Shown piece by piece: positions 41,893 through 52,276 of a DNA stretch of 64,000 nt. The first letter of the stretch is position 1; each line of letters opens with the position of its first letter. Both the position numbers and the translations under genes were made by a program. The notes beneath the pieces were generated by a model. The model was given only the letters and a program-made list of their open reading frames with translations. It had not been told where the DNA came from and did no database searches. This DNA comes from Aureimonas sp. OT7 (GTDB lineage: Bacteria > Pseudomonadota > Alphaproteobacteria > Rhizobiales > Rhizobiaceae), in assembly GCF_014844055.1 (NCBI RefSeq), contig NZ_CP062167.1, positions 2,765,501-2,829,500 on the forward strand. The letters run 5' to 3'.

Positions 41893-42088
41893 AGCCAGTC
41901 TTCCTCTCGGCAATTCTGTCGTCCCGGCACCTGGACGTTCCCTTAACGGGTAAGCCCGTGTTTCGCAAATGAGGCCGTTTAAAGACCCATGATGCGTTGA
42001 AACGCTGCGATAGCTCCAACCGTCGCGGTAGGCAAGCGGCTGATATTCCGATAATTTCACGAGCATCGATTTCCAGGGGACTGCTTAT

Positions 42089-43933
42089 ATGCCAATGGCC
42101 TCGAAAGCCTTGCACGCCGCTGCCCTGGCGGCCTGCCTTCTTCTTTCGCTCGTCGGCACCGCCACCGCCGGGACGGCCTCGTCGCATGCCATTGCAATGC
42201 ATGGCGAACCCGCCCTCGCCGACGGCTTCTCCGCCTTTCCGTTCGTGCGGCAGGATGCCCCGAAAGGTGGGCGCATGGTGTATGGCGTGGTGGGCGACTT
42301 CGACAATCTGAACCCCGTCACGGTGCGCGGTGCGCTGACCACGGCGCGCGGCATTTTCGCCGATACCGAGTTCGGCAACCTGGTGATCGAGCCGCTGATG
42401 CTTCGTTCGCCGGACGAGCCGTTCACGCTCTATGGCCTGATCGCCGAATCGGTCGAGACGGATGCCGAGCGCAGCTTCGTCGAATTCACCCTCAACCCGC
42501 AGGCAAAATTCAGCGATGGCCGGCCGGTGCGCGTCGCGGATGTGCTCTTTACCGTCGATATGCTCAAGCAGCAGGGCGTGGTACGCCCGCAATATACCAG
42601 CTGGTTGTCGCGCGTTTCGCGCATCGACACGGTGGGCGAGCGGGGTATCCGCTTCACTTTCAACGAAAAGGCCGAACGCGAGCTTCCGTTGCTTCTGGCG
42701 GGGTTGCCGGTGCTGCCCGAACACGGCTTTGCGCGCGACGGCTTCGGCAGCACGACCCTGAAGCCCATCATCGGCTCCGGCCCCTATACGATCGCGTCGG
42801 TGCAGCCGGGCCAGCGCATCGTCTACAAGCGCAATCCGGATTATTGGGCGGCGGACCTGCCGGCAAAACGCGGCATGGATAATTACGACGAGATCGTCGT
42901 CGAGTATTTTCGCGATTCGAACTCCCAGTTCGAAGCCTTCAAGAAGGGGCTCTTCTACCTTTATCCCGACGCGAACCCGCGCCACTGGCGCACCGCCTAC
43001 AATTTCCCGGCGGTGCACGACGGATCGGTGGTGCGCGAAGTCTTCGAAACGGGCCGGCCCGCCGTACTGAACGCCATGTTCTTCAATACCCGCCGACAGG
43101 CCTTCGAAAATCCGCGTGTGCGGCAGGCCCTGTCCATGCTGTTCGATTTCGAATGGGCGAACGCCAACCTGTATTACGGCGCCTATGAGCGAACATCCGG
43201 CTTCTTCGACAATACGACCCTTTCGAGCCTGGGGCGCCCCGCAAGCGAGGGCGAACGCGCCTTCCTGGCGCATTACCCGGGCCGTGTCGCCGACGCGATC
43301 CTTGCGGGAGAATGGCGACAGCCCGTTACCGATGGATCGGGCAGCGACCGGCGCATCCTCCGCGAGGCGCTGAGCCTTCTGGAGGCGGAAGGCTACCGCT
43401 TCGACGGCGGCCGCCTCGTGGATGCCACGGGCAGGCGCCTTACCTTCGAGATCCTGGTGCAGACACTCGAGCAGCAACGCGCGGCGCTTGGCTACCAGCG
43501 CACGCTGGCGCGCATCGGGGTCGACGTCGGTGTGCGGCAGGCCGACGACGCGCAGTACCAGTTGCGCAAGCAAAGCTTCGACTACGATGTCCTGTTCTCG
43601 GCCTTCAACGGGACACTGTCACCCGGCGCGGAGCAGGTGGGCCGGTGGGGCAGCGCCGCCCGCGACGCACAGGGCTCCTTCAACTATTCCGGCGTCGCCG
43701 ACCCGGCGGTCGACGCGGCCATCGATGCCATCGTCCAGGCCCGGACCCGTCAGGAGTACACCGACGCCGTCCGTGCTTACGACCGTATCCTCATTTCAGG
43801 GTTCTATGTGGTGCCGCTCTATTATCTGACGGATCAGTGGTTGGCCCGCTGGAGCTTCATCCACCACCCGGACAGGACGCCGCTTACCGGTTACTACCTG
43901 CCGTCCTTCTGGCGCGAGAGCGACGGGAGCTGA
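42089..43933 (+). CDS. Extracellular solute-binding protein family 5, YejA-like (orphan)
   Basis: A 614-residue secreted binding protein. The signal peptide spans about residues 1-28 (LLLSLVGTATAG). SBP_bac_5 features follow: GEPALADGFSAFPFVRQDAPKGG, a YejA-type N-terminus, then FDNLNPVTVRGA, FSDGRPVRVADVLFTVDML, IGSGPYTIASVQPGQRIVYKRNPDYW and NPRVRQALSMLFDFEWAN. YejA-type proteins bind peptides such as microcin C or opine-like compounds. No permease or ATPase gene is adjacent. AGGGGA lies nine bases before the ATG. Confidence 0.88.
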   Translation: MPMASKALHAAALAACLLLSLVGTATAGTASSHAIAMHGEPALADGFSAFPFVRQDAPKGGRMVYGVVGDFDNLNPVTVRGALTTARGIFADTEFGNLVIEPLMLRSPDEPFTLYGLIAESVETDAERSFVEFTLNPQAKFSDGRPVRVADVLFTVDMLKQQGVVRPQYTSWLSRVSRIDTVGERGIRFTFNEKAERELPLLLAGLPVLPEHGFARDGFGSTTLKPIIGSGPYTIASVQPGQRIVYKRNPDYWAADLPAKRGMDNYDEIVVEYFRDSNSQFEAFKKGLFYLYPDANPRHWRTAYNFPAVHDGSVVREVFETGRPAVLNAMFFNTRRQAFENPRVRQALSMLFDFEWANANLYYGAYERTSGFFDNTTLSSLGRPASEGERAFLAHYPGRVADAILAGEWRQPVTDGSGSDRRILREALSLLEAEGYRFDGGRLVDATGRRLTFEILVQTLEQQRAALGYQRTLARIGVDVGVRQADDAQYQLRKQSFDYDVLFSAFNGTLSPGAEQVGRWGSAARDAQGSFNYSGVADPAVDAAIDAIVQARTRQEYTDAVRAYDRILISGFYVVPLYYLTDQWLARWSFIHHPDRTPLTGYYLPSFWRESDGS

Positions 43934-44246
43934 CGGTGCGGTGCCCCGCCGCGCGGGCCACTTCAACCCATTGGGCTGCGATCTCCGGGTCGTCGAAGGC
44001 CTCGGGAGGGCAGGAGTAATAGGGCATGCGCACGGGCTTGCGCCCGGCCGCCTCATAGACGAAGGGTGTCGACCCCGCCGCGACATAGGCCGCCTCCGCC
44101 ACCTTGTCGGATTTCAGGAACAGTATGTCGAAGGCGACGAGGGCGATGATGACCTCCCCGTCATAAATACCCTGTCCACCGAACAGCTTGCGGATGCGAA
44201 GATCGGCGATGGAGCAGAACAGCTCCTCGATATCGCCGCGGTCCAA
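43884..44246 (-). CDS. TfoX/Sxy N-terminal domain protein
   Basis: A 120-residue protein with one TfoX_N domain: RKLFGGQGIYDGEVIIALVAFDILFLKSDK, FVYEAAGRKPVRMPYYSCPPEAFDDPEIAAQWVEVAR. The Arg-rich tail beyond residue 105 overlaps the end of the binding-protein gene by 50 bp. The start is TTG at 44246, six bases past the sufA stop, so it is the distal gene of the suf operon. TfoX/Sxy proteins affect competence genes in gammaproteobacteria; short alphaproteobacterial members have no known role. Confidence 0.85.
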   Translation of the reverse strand: MDRGDIEELFCSIADLRIRKLFGGQGIYDGEVIIALVAFDILFLKSDKVAEAAYVAAGSTPFVYEAAGRKPVRMPYYSCPPEAFDDPEIAAQWVEVARAAGHRTVSSRRSRARRTAGSNR

Positions 44247-44252
44247 CCTGGA

Positions 44253-44633
44253 TCAGGCTCCGGCCTGCTCCAGCAGGGAGCGGTCCGCCGGCCGCAGTTC
44301 CACGGATTCGCCGCAGCCGCAGGCCGAAGTCTGGTTGGGATTGTTGAAGACGAAACCGGTGCGCAGCACCGACACTTCGAAATCCATCACCGTGCCGAGC
44401 AGAAACAGCACGGCCTCGGGCGAAACGAAAACGCGCGCGCCGTCCTTTTCAACGATATCCTCGCCGGCGGCCGGGCCATCGGCGAACTCGATCGTATATT
44501 CCATGCCTGCACAGCCGCCGCGCTTGACGCCGATCCGCAGCCCGGCGCCATCCACGCCGCCGCGCGTCTCGACGATTTCGCGGACGCGGCCGGCGGCCGC
44601 CTCCGTCAGGTTCATGATGGCGAAGCGGCTCAT
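44253..44633 (-). CDS. sufA: A-type Fe-S carrier SufA
   Basis: A 126-residue HesB/IscA-type scaffold or carrier. It has the three ligand cysteines: GGCAGMEYTIEF and the C-terminal SACGCGES pair. The ATG at 44633 has AGAGGG seven bases upstream. It accepts [4Fe-4S] or [2Fe-2S] clusters from SufBCD and passes them to apo-enzymes. It lies 71 bp after sufT. Confidence 0.92.
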   Translation of the reverse strand: MSRFAIMNLTEAAAGRVREIVETRGGVDGAGLRIGVKRGGCAGMEYTIEFADGPAAGEDIVEKDGARVFVSPEAVLFLLGTVMDFEVSVLRTGFVFNNPNQTSACGCGESVELRPADRSLLEQAGA

Positions 44634-44704
44634 GAGCGAACCCTCTTTCCTGTGCATTTGCGATCAAGATGGCGATGGCCGGGCCTCAAGGCAAGCATCC
44701 CGCG

Positions 44705-45097
44705 TCAAAACCAGCCGACGGCGACCTGCGCTTCCTCGCTCATCCGCTCGGGCGTCCACGGGGGGTCGAAGACGATTTCGACACGCACCAGTTGGATGCC
44801 CTCAACGGAGCTTACCGCATTCTCCACCCATACCGGCATCTCGCCGGCGACCGGGCATCCCGGCGCGGTCAGCGTCATCTGGATGTCGACGGTACGGTCG
44901 TCCTCGATATCGATCCTGTAGATCAGCCCGAGCTCGTAGATGTCGGCCGGAATCTCCGGATCGTACACCGTCTTCAGGGCCGCCACGATATCTTCCGTCA
45001 GCCGGGCGAGTTCGTCCGGCGGTATGGCGGAAGCCGGGGGCGCGTCAGCCACGTCCCCCGCCGCCGTATCGGCCTTCTGTTCCATCGCGTCCGTCAT
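44705..45097 (-). CDS. sufT: SufT-type Fe-S assembly protein (MIP18/DUF59)
   Basis: A 130-residue protein. After an Ala/Asp-rich N-terminal tail of about 30 residues the DUF59 domain reads IVAALKTVYDPEIPADIYELGLIYRIDI, MTLTAPGCPVAGEMPVWVENAVSSVEGI and VEIVFDPPWTPERMSEEAQVAVGWF. The Cys in APGCP is typical. SufT helps maturation of Fe-S proteins under high demand. AAGGA lies before the ATG at 45097, 11 bp past the sufS stop. Confidence 0.92.
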   Translation of the reverse strand: MTDAMEQKADTAAGDVADAPPASAIPPDELARLTEDIVAALKTVYDPEIPADIYELGLIYRIDIEDDRTVDIQMTLTAPGCPVAGEMPVWVENAVSSVEGIQLVRVEIVFDPPWTPERMSEEAQVAVGWF

Positions 45098-45108
45098 TCG
45101 ATCGTCCT

Positions 45109-46350
45109 TCAAGCGAAGAAGCGTCTGGCTTTTTCCAGCGCTTCGGCGAGTGCGTCGACTTCGCCCATGGTGTTGTACATAGCAAAGGAGGCCCGGCATG
45201 TGGAGGTTACGCCGAAGCGCCGCAAGAGCGGCTGTGCGCAATGCGTGCCCGCGCGCACCGCGACACCCTCCCGGTCGATCACCATCGACACGTCATGCGC
45301 GTGGATGCCCTCCAGGTCGAAGGACAGGATGGCGCCCTTCCCCGGTGCGGTCCCGTAGATGCGCAGGCTGTTGACGGCGGACAGACGCTCCTGGGCATAG
45401 GCACCCAGTTCCGCCTCGTGCGCGGCGATACGCTCGCGCCCCACGCCCTCCACGTAATCCAGCGCCGCGCCGAGGCCGATGGCCTGCACGATCGGCGGCG
45501 TACCGGCTTCGAAGCGGTGTGGCGGCGCATTGTAGGTGACAAACTCTTCCGTTACTTCGGAGATCATCTCGCCGCCACCGTTGAAGGGGCGCAACCGGTC
45601 CAGGGCCTCGGCCCGGCCGTACAGGATGCCGATCCCGGTGGGCCCGTACATCTTGTGCCCGGTGAACACGTAGTAGTCGCAACCGAGCGCCTGCACGTCG
45701 ACAGGCATATGCACGGCGGCCTGGCTGCCGTCCACCAGCACCGGTACGCCCTGCGCATGGGCCAGTTCCACCACGGCGCGCACCGGCGTCACCGTGCCCA
45801 GCACATTGGACATGTGCGTCATGGCCACCAGGCGCGTGCGCGGGCCGATGGCCTTCGCGAAATCCTCGACCGCGATGGAACCGTCTTCGGCGACGGGCAC
45901 GAAGACGAGCTTCGCCCCCTTGCGCTCGCGCAGAAAATGCCATGGCACGATGTTGGAGTGATGCTCCATCACCGTCAGCACGATCTCGTCGCCCTCGCCG
46001 ATGTCGTCGGCAAGACCATAGGACACGAGGTTGATCGATTCCGTCGCCGAGCGGGTGAAGACGATCTCGTCCGCGTGCCCGGCGTTCAGGAAGCGGCGAA
46101 CCTTTTCGCGGGACAGTTCGAACGCGTCCGTCGCCTTGTTCGACAGAAAGTGCAGACCGCGGTGAACATTCGCATAGGAATGGGCATAGGTGTCCTGGAT
46201 CACGTCCAGCACCTGCTGCGGCTTCTGAGCCGATGCGCCATTGTCGAGATAGACGAGCGGCTTGCCGTGCACCACCGTCTCGAGGATCGGGAAATCCCGG
46301 CGTATCGCCTCGACGTCGTACCGGGCGCGTTTATCCAGTTCGATGACCAT
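45109..46350 (-). CDS. sufS: Cysteine desulfurase SufS (group II)
   Basis: A 413-residue PLP enzyme that takes sulfur from cysteine as a persulfide. It shows VYLDNGASAQKP, FTRSATESINLV, VMEHHSNIVPW, the Schiff-base Lys in FTGHKMYGPTG and the active Cys in RAGTHCAQP, the group II loop. These enzymes usually need SufE or SufU; neither is encoded here. It lies 66 bp downstream of sufD. Confidence 0.95.
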   Translation of the reverse strand: MVIELDKRARYDVEAIRRDFPILETVVHGKPLVYLDNGASAQKPQQVLDVIQDTYAHSYANVHRGLHFLSNKATDAFELSREKVRRFLNAGHADEIVFTRSATESINLVSYGLADDIGEGDEIVLTVMEHHSNIVPWHFLRERKGAKLVFVPVAEDGSIAVEDFAKAIGPRTRLVAMTHMSNVLGTVTPVRAVVELAHAQGVPVLVDGSQAAVHMPVDVQALGCDYYVFTGHKMYGPTGIGILYGRAEALDRLRPFNGGGEMISEVTEEFVTYNAPPHRFEAGTPPIVQAIGLGAALDYVEGVGRERIAAHEAELGAYAQERLSAVNSLRIYGTAPGKGAILSFDLEGIHAHDVSMVIDREGVAVRAGTHCAQPLLRRFGVTSTCRASFAMYNTMGEVDALAEALEKARRFFA

Positions 46351-46416
46351 CGGCCAATACGTCCTTCTGTTTCGAGCAAGGACGGCGCGGCGGTCATGCG
46401 CCGCCGCGCCGCCGGC

Positions 46417-47643
46417 TCAATGGGTGGCCAGCCAATGGTCGATGCGCGCTTCCAGCGCCACGACCGCGTCCTCGTGCTCGATCTCTTCCACGACCTCGTC
46501 GACGAAAGCCTTGACCAGGAGGGCCCGCGCCTCGCGCTCGGGAATGCCGCGCGACATGAGGTAGAAGAGATGGTTGGCGTCGATTTCGCCGGCCGTTGCG
46601 CCATGTCCGCACTGGACGTCGTCGGCGAAGATCTCCAGCTCGGGCTTGGCGAAGAAATCGCCATCGTCGGACAGGAGCAGCGAGTTGCAGGCCAGCCGCG
46701 CGTCGGTCTTCTGCGCGCCCTTGGCAACCTTGATCATGCCCTGGAAAACGCCCTGCCCGCCCATGACCACGTTACGGAAGATTTCGGTCGCAGTCGTATG
46801 GGCGACGCTGTGCGTCAGCGTCGTGGTGACATCCACATGCTGCCCCTCGGCAAGCAGGTTGACGCCGCGGATCTGGATATCGGCACCCTCGCCGACCGTC
46901 TCGCAGTGCACTTCCTGACGCACCAGCGCACCGCCTGCATTGAGAACGAACATCCGCAGCCTGGAGTTGGCGCCCAGCCTGACCGTTAGCTGCCCCAGAT
47001 GCGTTTCGCTGCTGCCCTTCTCCTGATCGACGATCCAGAGAATATCGGCATCGTCGCCCAGGTCGACTTCACCGACCAGCGTGGACAGCGAACCCGGCCC
47101 GGATGGCGACACACGCTCGACGAAGGTGGCGCGCGCGCCCTTGCCCACCGTTACCCGGGCGAAGGCCTGCGCACCCGCGGCGCCGGGCGCCGCACGAAGC
47201 TCGATCGCGTCGGTCAGGTTGGCGCCGGCCGCGATGTCGACCTGCGTCCCGGTTGCGCCGAGAGCCGCGTTGAGAACGCGGATCGTGTCGTGGGGACGGT
47301 CGAGATGGTTGAGCGCGCGGTTCCATTCGGGGATACGAGCCGACGGCGCTACGGACAGCCCCTCGCGCGAGATCGTTTCAGCCGAGCCGGCCTCCACCAC
47401 CACGCTGTGCGGAAGCAGAGGTGCCAGGATGCTTTCGATGTCGCTGCCCGCCGGCGCGCCGGCCTGCATGGCCCGGTCCAGCAGAACCCGGAGGTCGGTA
47501 TAGTGCCATGCCTCCACGCGGCGGCTCGGCAGGCCCGCCTCGCGCAGCGCCGCCAGGGCCTCGCGCTGGCCCGTGCCTGCCTCCGCGCGCTCGATCAGCC
47601 GCAGTTCCGCGGGTGTCTTCTTCGTGGCTATCGGTGCCGACAT
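46417..47643 (-). CDS. sufD: Fe-S assembly protein SufD
   Basis: A 408-residue member of the SufBD beta-helix family that dimerises with SufB as part of the SufBC2D scaffold. It has SRRVEAWHYTDLRVLLD near the N-terminus and CETVGEGADIQIRGVNLLAEGQHVDV, HTTATEIFRNVVMGGQGVFQGMIKV, LACNSLLLSDDGDFFAKPELEIFADDVQCGHGATAGEID in the core. The ATG at 47643 follows GAGG; an in-frame TTG at 47649 overlaps the sufC stop. It is immediately downstream of sufC. Confidence 0.93.
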   Translation of the reverse strand: MSAPIATKKTPAELRLIERAEAGTGQREALAALREAGLPSRRVEAWHYTDLRVLLDRAMQAGAPAGSDIESILAPLLPHSVVVEAGSAETISREGLSVAPSARIPEWNRALNHLDRPHDTIRVLNAALGATGTQVDIAAGANLTDAIELRAAPGAAGAQAFARVTVGKGARATFVERVSPSGPGSLSTLVGEVDLGDDADILWIVDQEKGSSETHLGQLTVRLGANSRLRMFVLNAGGALVRQEVHCETVGEGADIQIRGVNLLAEGQHVDVTTTLTHSVAHTTATEIFRNVVMGGQGVFQGMIKVAKGAQKTDARLACNSLLLSDDGDFFAKPELEIFADDVQCGHGATAGEIDANHLFYLMSRGIPEREARALLVKAFVDEVVEEIEHEDAVVALEARIDHWLATH

Positions 47644-47645
47644 GC

Positions 47646-48401
47646 TCAAGCAGCCTCTTCGATGATCTGGGAATATCCTTCTTCTTCAAGGTGCAAGGCC
47701 AGATCCTTGCCACCCGACTTGATGATGCGCCCCTTGTAGAGCACATGCACGCTATCGGGCACGATATGCTCGAGCAGGCGCTGGTAGTGGGTGATCACCA
47801 GGAAGGCGCGGTCGGCCTGCCGCAAGGCGTTGACGCCGTCGGAAACGATCTTCAGCGCGTCGATGTCCAGGCCGGAATCCGTCTCGTCCAGAACACAGAG
47901 CCTGGGCTCCAGCAGGGCCATCTGCAGGATTTCCGCGCGCTTCTTTTCGCCGCCCGAGAAGCCGACGTTCAAGGGCCGCTTCAGCATGTCGGAATCGATC
48001 CGCAGGGCCGCAGCGGCCTCTTTCACGCGACGCATGAAGTCAGGTGTCGTCAGTTCGGCCTCGCCGCGCGCCTTGCGCTGTGCGTTCAGCGCCGTCTTCA
48101 GGAACGTCATGGTGGCGACGCCCGGGATTTCCAGTGGGTACTGGAACGCCAGGAAGACGCCGGAAGCGGCGCGCTCGGCCGGATCCATCTCCAGGATGGA
48201 CTCGCCATTATACAGGATGTCGCCTTCCGTGACCTCGTAGTCCTCGCGGCCGGCGAGAATGTAGGAGAGCGTCGACTTGCCCGAGCCGTTCGGCCCCATG
48301 ATGGCGGCGACTTCGCCGGCCTTTACGCTCAGGTCCAGGCCGCGCAGGATCTCGGTGTCGGTATCGGCAACGCGCGCGTGAAGGTTCTTGATTTCCAGCA
48401 T
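47646..48401 (-). CDS. sufC: Fe-S assembly ATPase SufC
   Basis: A 251-residue ABC-type ATPase. It has Walker A GPNGSGKSTL, SufC-specific YEVTEGDILYNGESILEMDPAERAASGVFLAFQYP, the signature GFSGGEKKRAEILQ and Walker B LCVLDETDSGLD. It drives conformational change in SufBCD during cluster assembly. Length is standard. It lies 83 bp after sufB. Confidence 0.96.
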   Translation of the reverse strand: MLEIKNLHARVADTDTEILRGLDLSVKAGEVAAIMGPNGSGKSTLSYILAGREDYEVTEGDILYNGESILEMDPAERAASGVFLAFQYPLEIPGVATMTFLKTALNAQRKARGEAELTTPDFMRRVKEAAAALRIDSDMLKRPLNVGFSGGEKKRAEILQMALLEPRLCVLDETDSGLDIDALKIVSDGVNALRQADRAFLVITHYQRLLEHIVPDSVHVLYKGRIIKSGGKDLALHLEEEGYSQIIEEAA

Positions 48402-48484
48402 GATCGTCTTCTTCGTTCGATGTCTAAGGGCCGCGCGGCGCAGGGCGCTGCGGCCGGGTGCGATAGGGTTGCGAGCGCGCCGGC

Positions 48485-50011
<1,527 letters not shown>

Positions 50012-50158
50012 TCTCGTTTCTCCATTCTCGCCGGGGTCAAGGCCCGGTGGACGGCGTCTTGGCGTGCCATGCCTATAGCGGTAGTTTATAACCGTTCAAA
50101 TAGTCATCGTCGCAAAAAAGTTGAATACCAGATTCCTCTTTTCTGGACAGCATGGCAA

Positions 50159-51349
50159 TCACGCGGCGTCGGAACGGCCCTCCGCCGCGCCAAGACGCGC
50201 CAGGACACGCCTGGCTACATTGATGAATTGGTCGATATCCGCCTGTGTCGCGTCCGGGCCGAGACTGACGCGCAGGGCGCCCAAGGCCGGATCGGCGGGA
50301 TAGCCGGCCTGCGCCATCGCCCTCAGCACATGGCTGGCCCCGACCTTGCCGGACGAGCAGGCAGAGCCTGCGGACACGGCGATTCCCTGCAGGTCGAAGG
50401 CGATCTGGGCGGTTTCGGCCCGCATCGCGGGATGGGTGAAGCTGATCGTATTGGGCAGGCGGTCGGCGCCCGCCCCCATGATGGATATCCCCGGCGCCAT
50501 ATCCTTGAGGACCGTCTCCAGCGCATCGCGCAGGGCGCGCACATGCGGCCATCCGTCGCCGGCCGTGGAGCCGGCATTCAGCGCCGCCGCCCCGAAGCCC
50601 GCGATCAGGGGCAGGCTTTCGGTTCCCCCGCGCCGCCCACGCTCCTGCCCGCCGCCGGTGAACAGCGCGTAAGGCCGGGTGTTCTCGTCCGCGAGCACCA
50701 GAGCACCGATCCCCTTGGGCCCGCCGAACTTGTGCGCCGACAGGACGGCCGCGTCGATGCCGGCCTCGCGCAGCGCCAGGGGGCGTCGACCGGCCAGTTG
50801 CACCGCGTCGGCGACCAGAAGCACATCGTGACCGGCCAGCGCAGCGCGCATCTCGGCAAGCGGCTGGATAACGCCGCTTTCGCCATTGGCCCAGGACACT
50901 GCCAGGATCGCCGGACGACCATCCAGGGCGTCGAGCCATTCCGAAAGCGCATCCAGCCGCACGACACCCGCGGCGTCGACGGGAAGCCGCGTCACTTCGT
51001 CGGCGCCGAAGCGGCCGCCGCCGCGCAGGCAGGGGTGGTCGGTTTCCAGGATGGCGAGTGCCTGTGCCCGCCACTCGTGACCGTCCTTCAGCCACAGAGG
51101 AGACAGCGCGGTGGTTGCCGCCTCCGTGGCTCCACTGGTGAAGACGACACCGTCCGGCGCCACGCCGCACAGGGCGGCGACCGCGTCTCGCGCCTTCTCG
51201 AGCACCGCCTTGGCGGCGCGCCCTTCCGCATGGATGGACGACGGGTTGCCGGGCATGTCCATGGCATCCAGCACAGCCTGCCGCGCCGCGGGCAAAACCA
51301 CCGACGTTGCATTATGGTCGAAATAGATGCGCCCTGTCGCAGCAGGCAT
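50159..51349 (-). CDS. NifS/IscS-type cysteine desulfurase (group I), first gene of suf operon
   Basis: A 396-residue PLP enzyme. It has IYFDHNATSVVLP, the Schiff-base Lys in LSAHKFGGPKGIGALVL, GGGQERGRRGGTES and the long active-site Cys loop SAGSACSSGKVGASHVL, which marks group I. Having both a NifS-type and a SufS enzyme in one suf operon is usual in Rhizobiales. The ATG at 51349 is about ten bases after AGAGGG; TTG at 51355 is an alternative. A dyad at 51390-51408 lies just upstream. Confidence 0.92.
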   Translation of the reverse strand: MPAATGRIYFDHNATSVVLPAARQAVLDAMDMPGNPSSIHAEGRAAKAVLEKARDAVAALCGVAPDGVVFTSGATEAATTALSPLWLKDGHEWRAQALAILETDHPCLRGGGRFGADEVTRLPVDAAGVVRLDALSEWLDALDGRPAILAVSWANGESGVIQPLAEMRAALAGHDVLLVADAVQLAGRRPLALREAGIDAAVLSAHKFGGPKGIGALVLADENTRPYALFTGGGQERGRRGGTESLPLIAGFGAAALNAGSTAGDGWPHVRALRDALETVLKDMAPGISIMGAGADRLPNTISFTHPAMRAETAQIAFDLQGIAVSAGSACSSGKVGASHVLRAMAQAGYPADPALGALRVSLGPDATQADIDQFINVARRVLARLGAAEGRSDAA

Positions 51350-51389
51350 GGTCAATCGGCCCTCTGGAAGTCAAACTGCCAATGATCGA

Positions 51390-51408
51390 GCAAATTTCTT
51401 GAATTTGC
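51390..51408. promoter_or_regulatory. Dyad operator candidate upstream of the suf operon
   Basis: GCAAATT - TCTTG - AATTTGC, a perfect 7-bp inverted repeat centred 50 bp before the first desulfurase start, in the 202-bp region divergent from the hydrolase gene. It does not look like the classical E. coli IscR type 2 site. Iron- or redox-dependent control of suf through it is inference. Confidence 0.5.
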
Positions 51409-51551
51409 GGCCCCGGAAGGACTACATAGCGCATTCCGTGGGGTCAGACAGTTTTGAATCTTTCTAACCTGCTGGACCCTAAGAGGCTGCGTTTCCTCCG
51501 TCAAGGCGCTGCCGAACCCGCGACGCCCGCTCGATAGGATTGCCAGACACT

Positions 51552-52226
51552 ATGCCAGAAGTCATCTTCAACGGTCCCGCCGGTCGCCTTGAAGGCCGTT
51601 ACCAGGCCGCCAAGGAGAAGAACGCCCCGATCGCCATCGTGCTGCATCCGCACCCGCGTTTCGGCGGCACGATGAACAACCAGATCGTCTATAATCTCTT
51701 CTACATGTTCCAGCAACGCGGCTTCACCGTGCTGCGTTTCAACTTCCGCGGCATCGGCCGCAGCCAGGGCGAGTTCGACCACGGCATGGGCGAGCTTTCG
51801 GACGCCGCCGCCGCGCTGGACTGGGTGCAGACGCTGCATCCCGATTCCAAGAATTGCTGGGTTGCCGGCTACTCGTTCGGTGCCTGGATCGGCATGCAGC
51901 TCCTGATGCGCCGCCCGGAAATCGAAGGCTTCATCTCGGTTGCGCCGCAGCCGAACAGCTACGATTTCTCCTTCCTTGCGCCCTGCCCGTCGTCCGGGCT
52001 CATCATCCATGGCGACAAGGACCGCGTCGCCCCCGGCAAGGATGTGCAGGGCCTGGTCGACAAGTTGAAGGCGCAGAAGGGCATCGTCATCACCCAGAAG
52101 ACGTTGCCGGGCGCCAATCACTTCTTCAGCGAGCATGCGGACGAGTTGATGGCCGAGTGCTCCGAGTATCTCGACAGGCGTCTTGCCGGCGAGTTCGCCG
52201 ATACGCGGCCCAAGCGCCTCAAATAG
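51552..52226 (+). CDS. Alpha/beta hydrolase family protein
   Basis: A 224-residue cytoplasmic hydrolase. It has [36 protein letters not shown], the nucleophile elbow [19 protein letters not shown] for the acid and LPGANHFF for the His. This set is conserved in alphaproteobacterial proteins usually encoded next to tyrS, and the substrate is unknown. The ATG at 51552 starts with [10 protein letters not shown]; one four codons upstream is possible. tyrS follows 50 bp later. Confidence 0.88.
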   Translation: MPEVIFNGPAGRLEGRYQAAKEKNAPIAIVLHPHPRFGGTMNNQIVYNLFYMFQQRGFTVLRFNFRGIGRSQGEFDHGMGELSDAAAALDWVQTLHPDSKNCWVAGYSFGAWIGMQLLMRRPEIEGFISVAPQPNSYDFSFLAPCPSSGLIIHGDKDRVAPGKDVQGLVDKLKAQKGIVITQKTLPGANHFFSEHADELMAECSEYLDRRLAGEFADTRPKRLK

Positions 52227-52276
52227 GCCTGGCCGGGCCCAAGCATCGTTGTCCCACACTCTGGAATGATCTCATT

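Noticed and set aside
44188..46989. 933-codon plus-strand frame opposite sufA-sufD
   Set aside because: Runs antisense across several genes of the suf operon with no motif.
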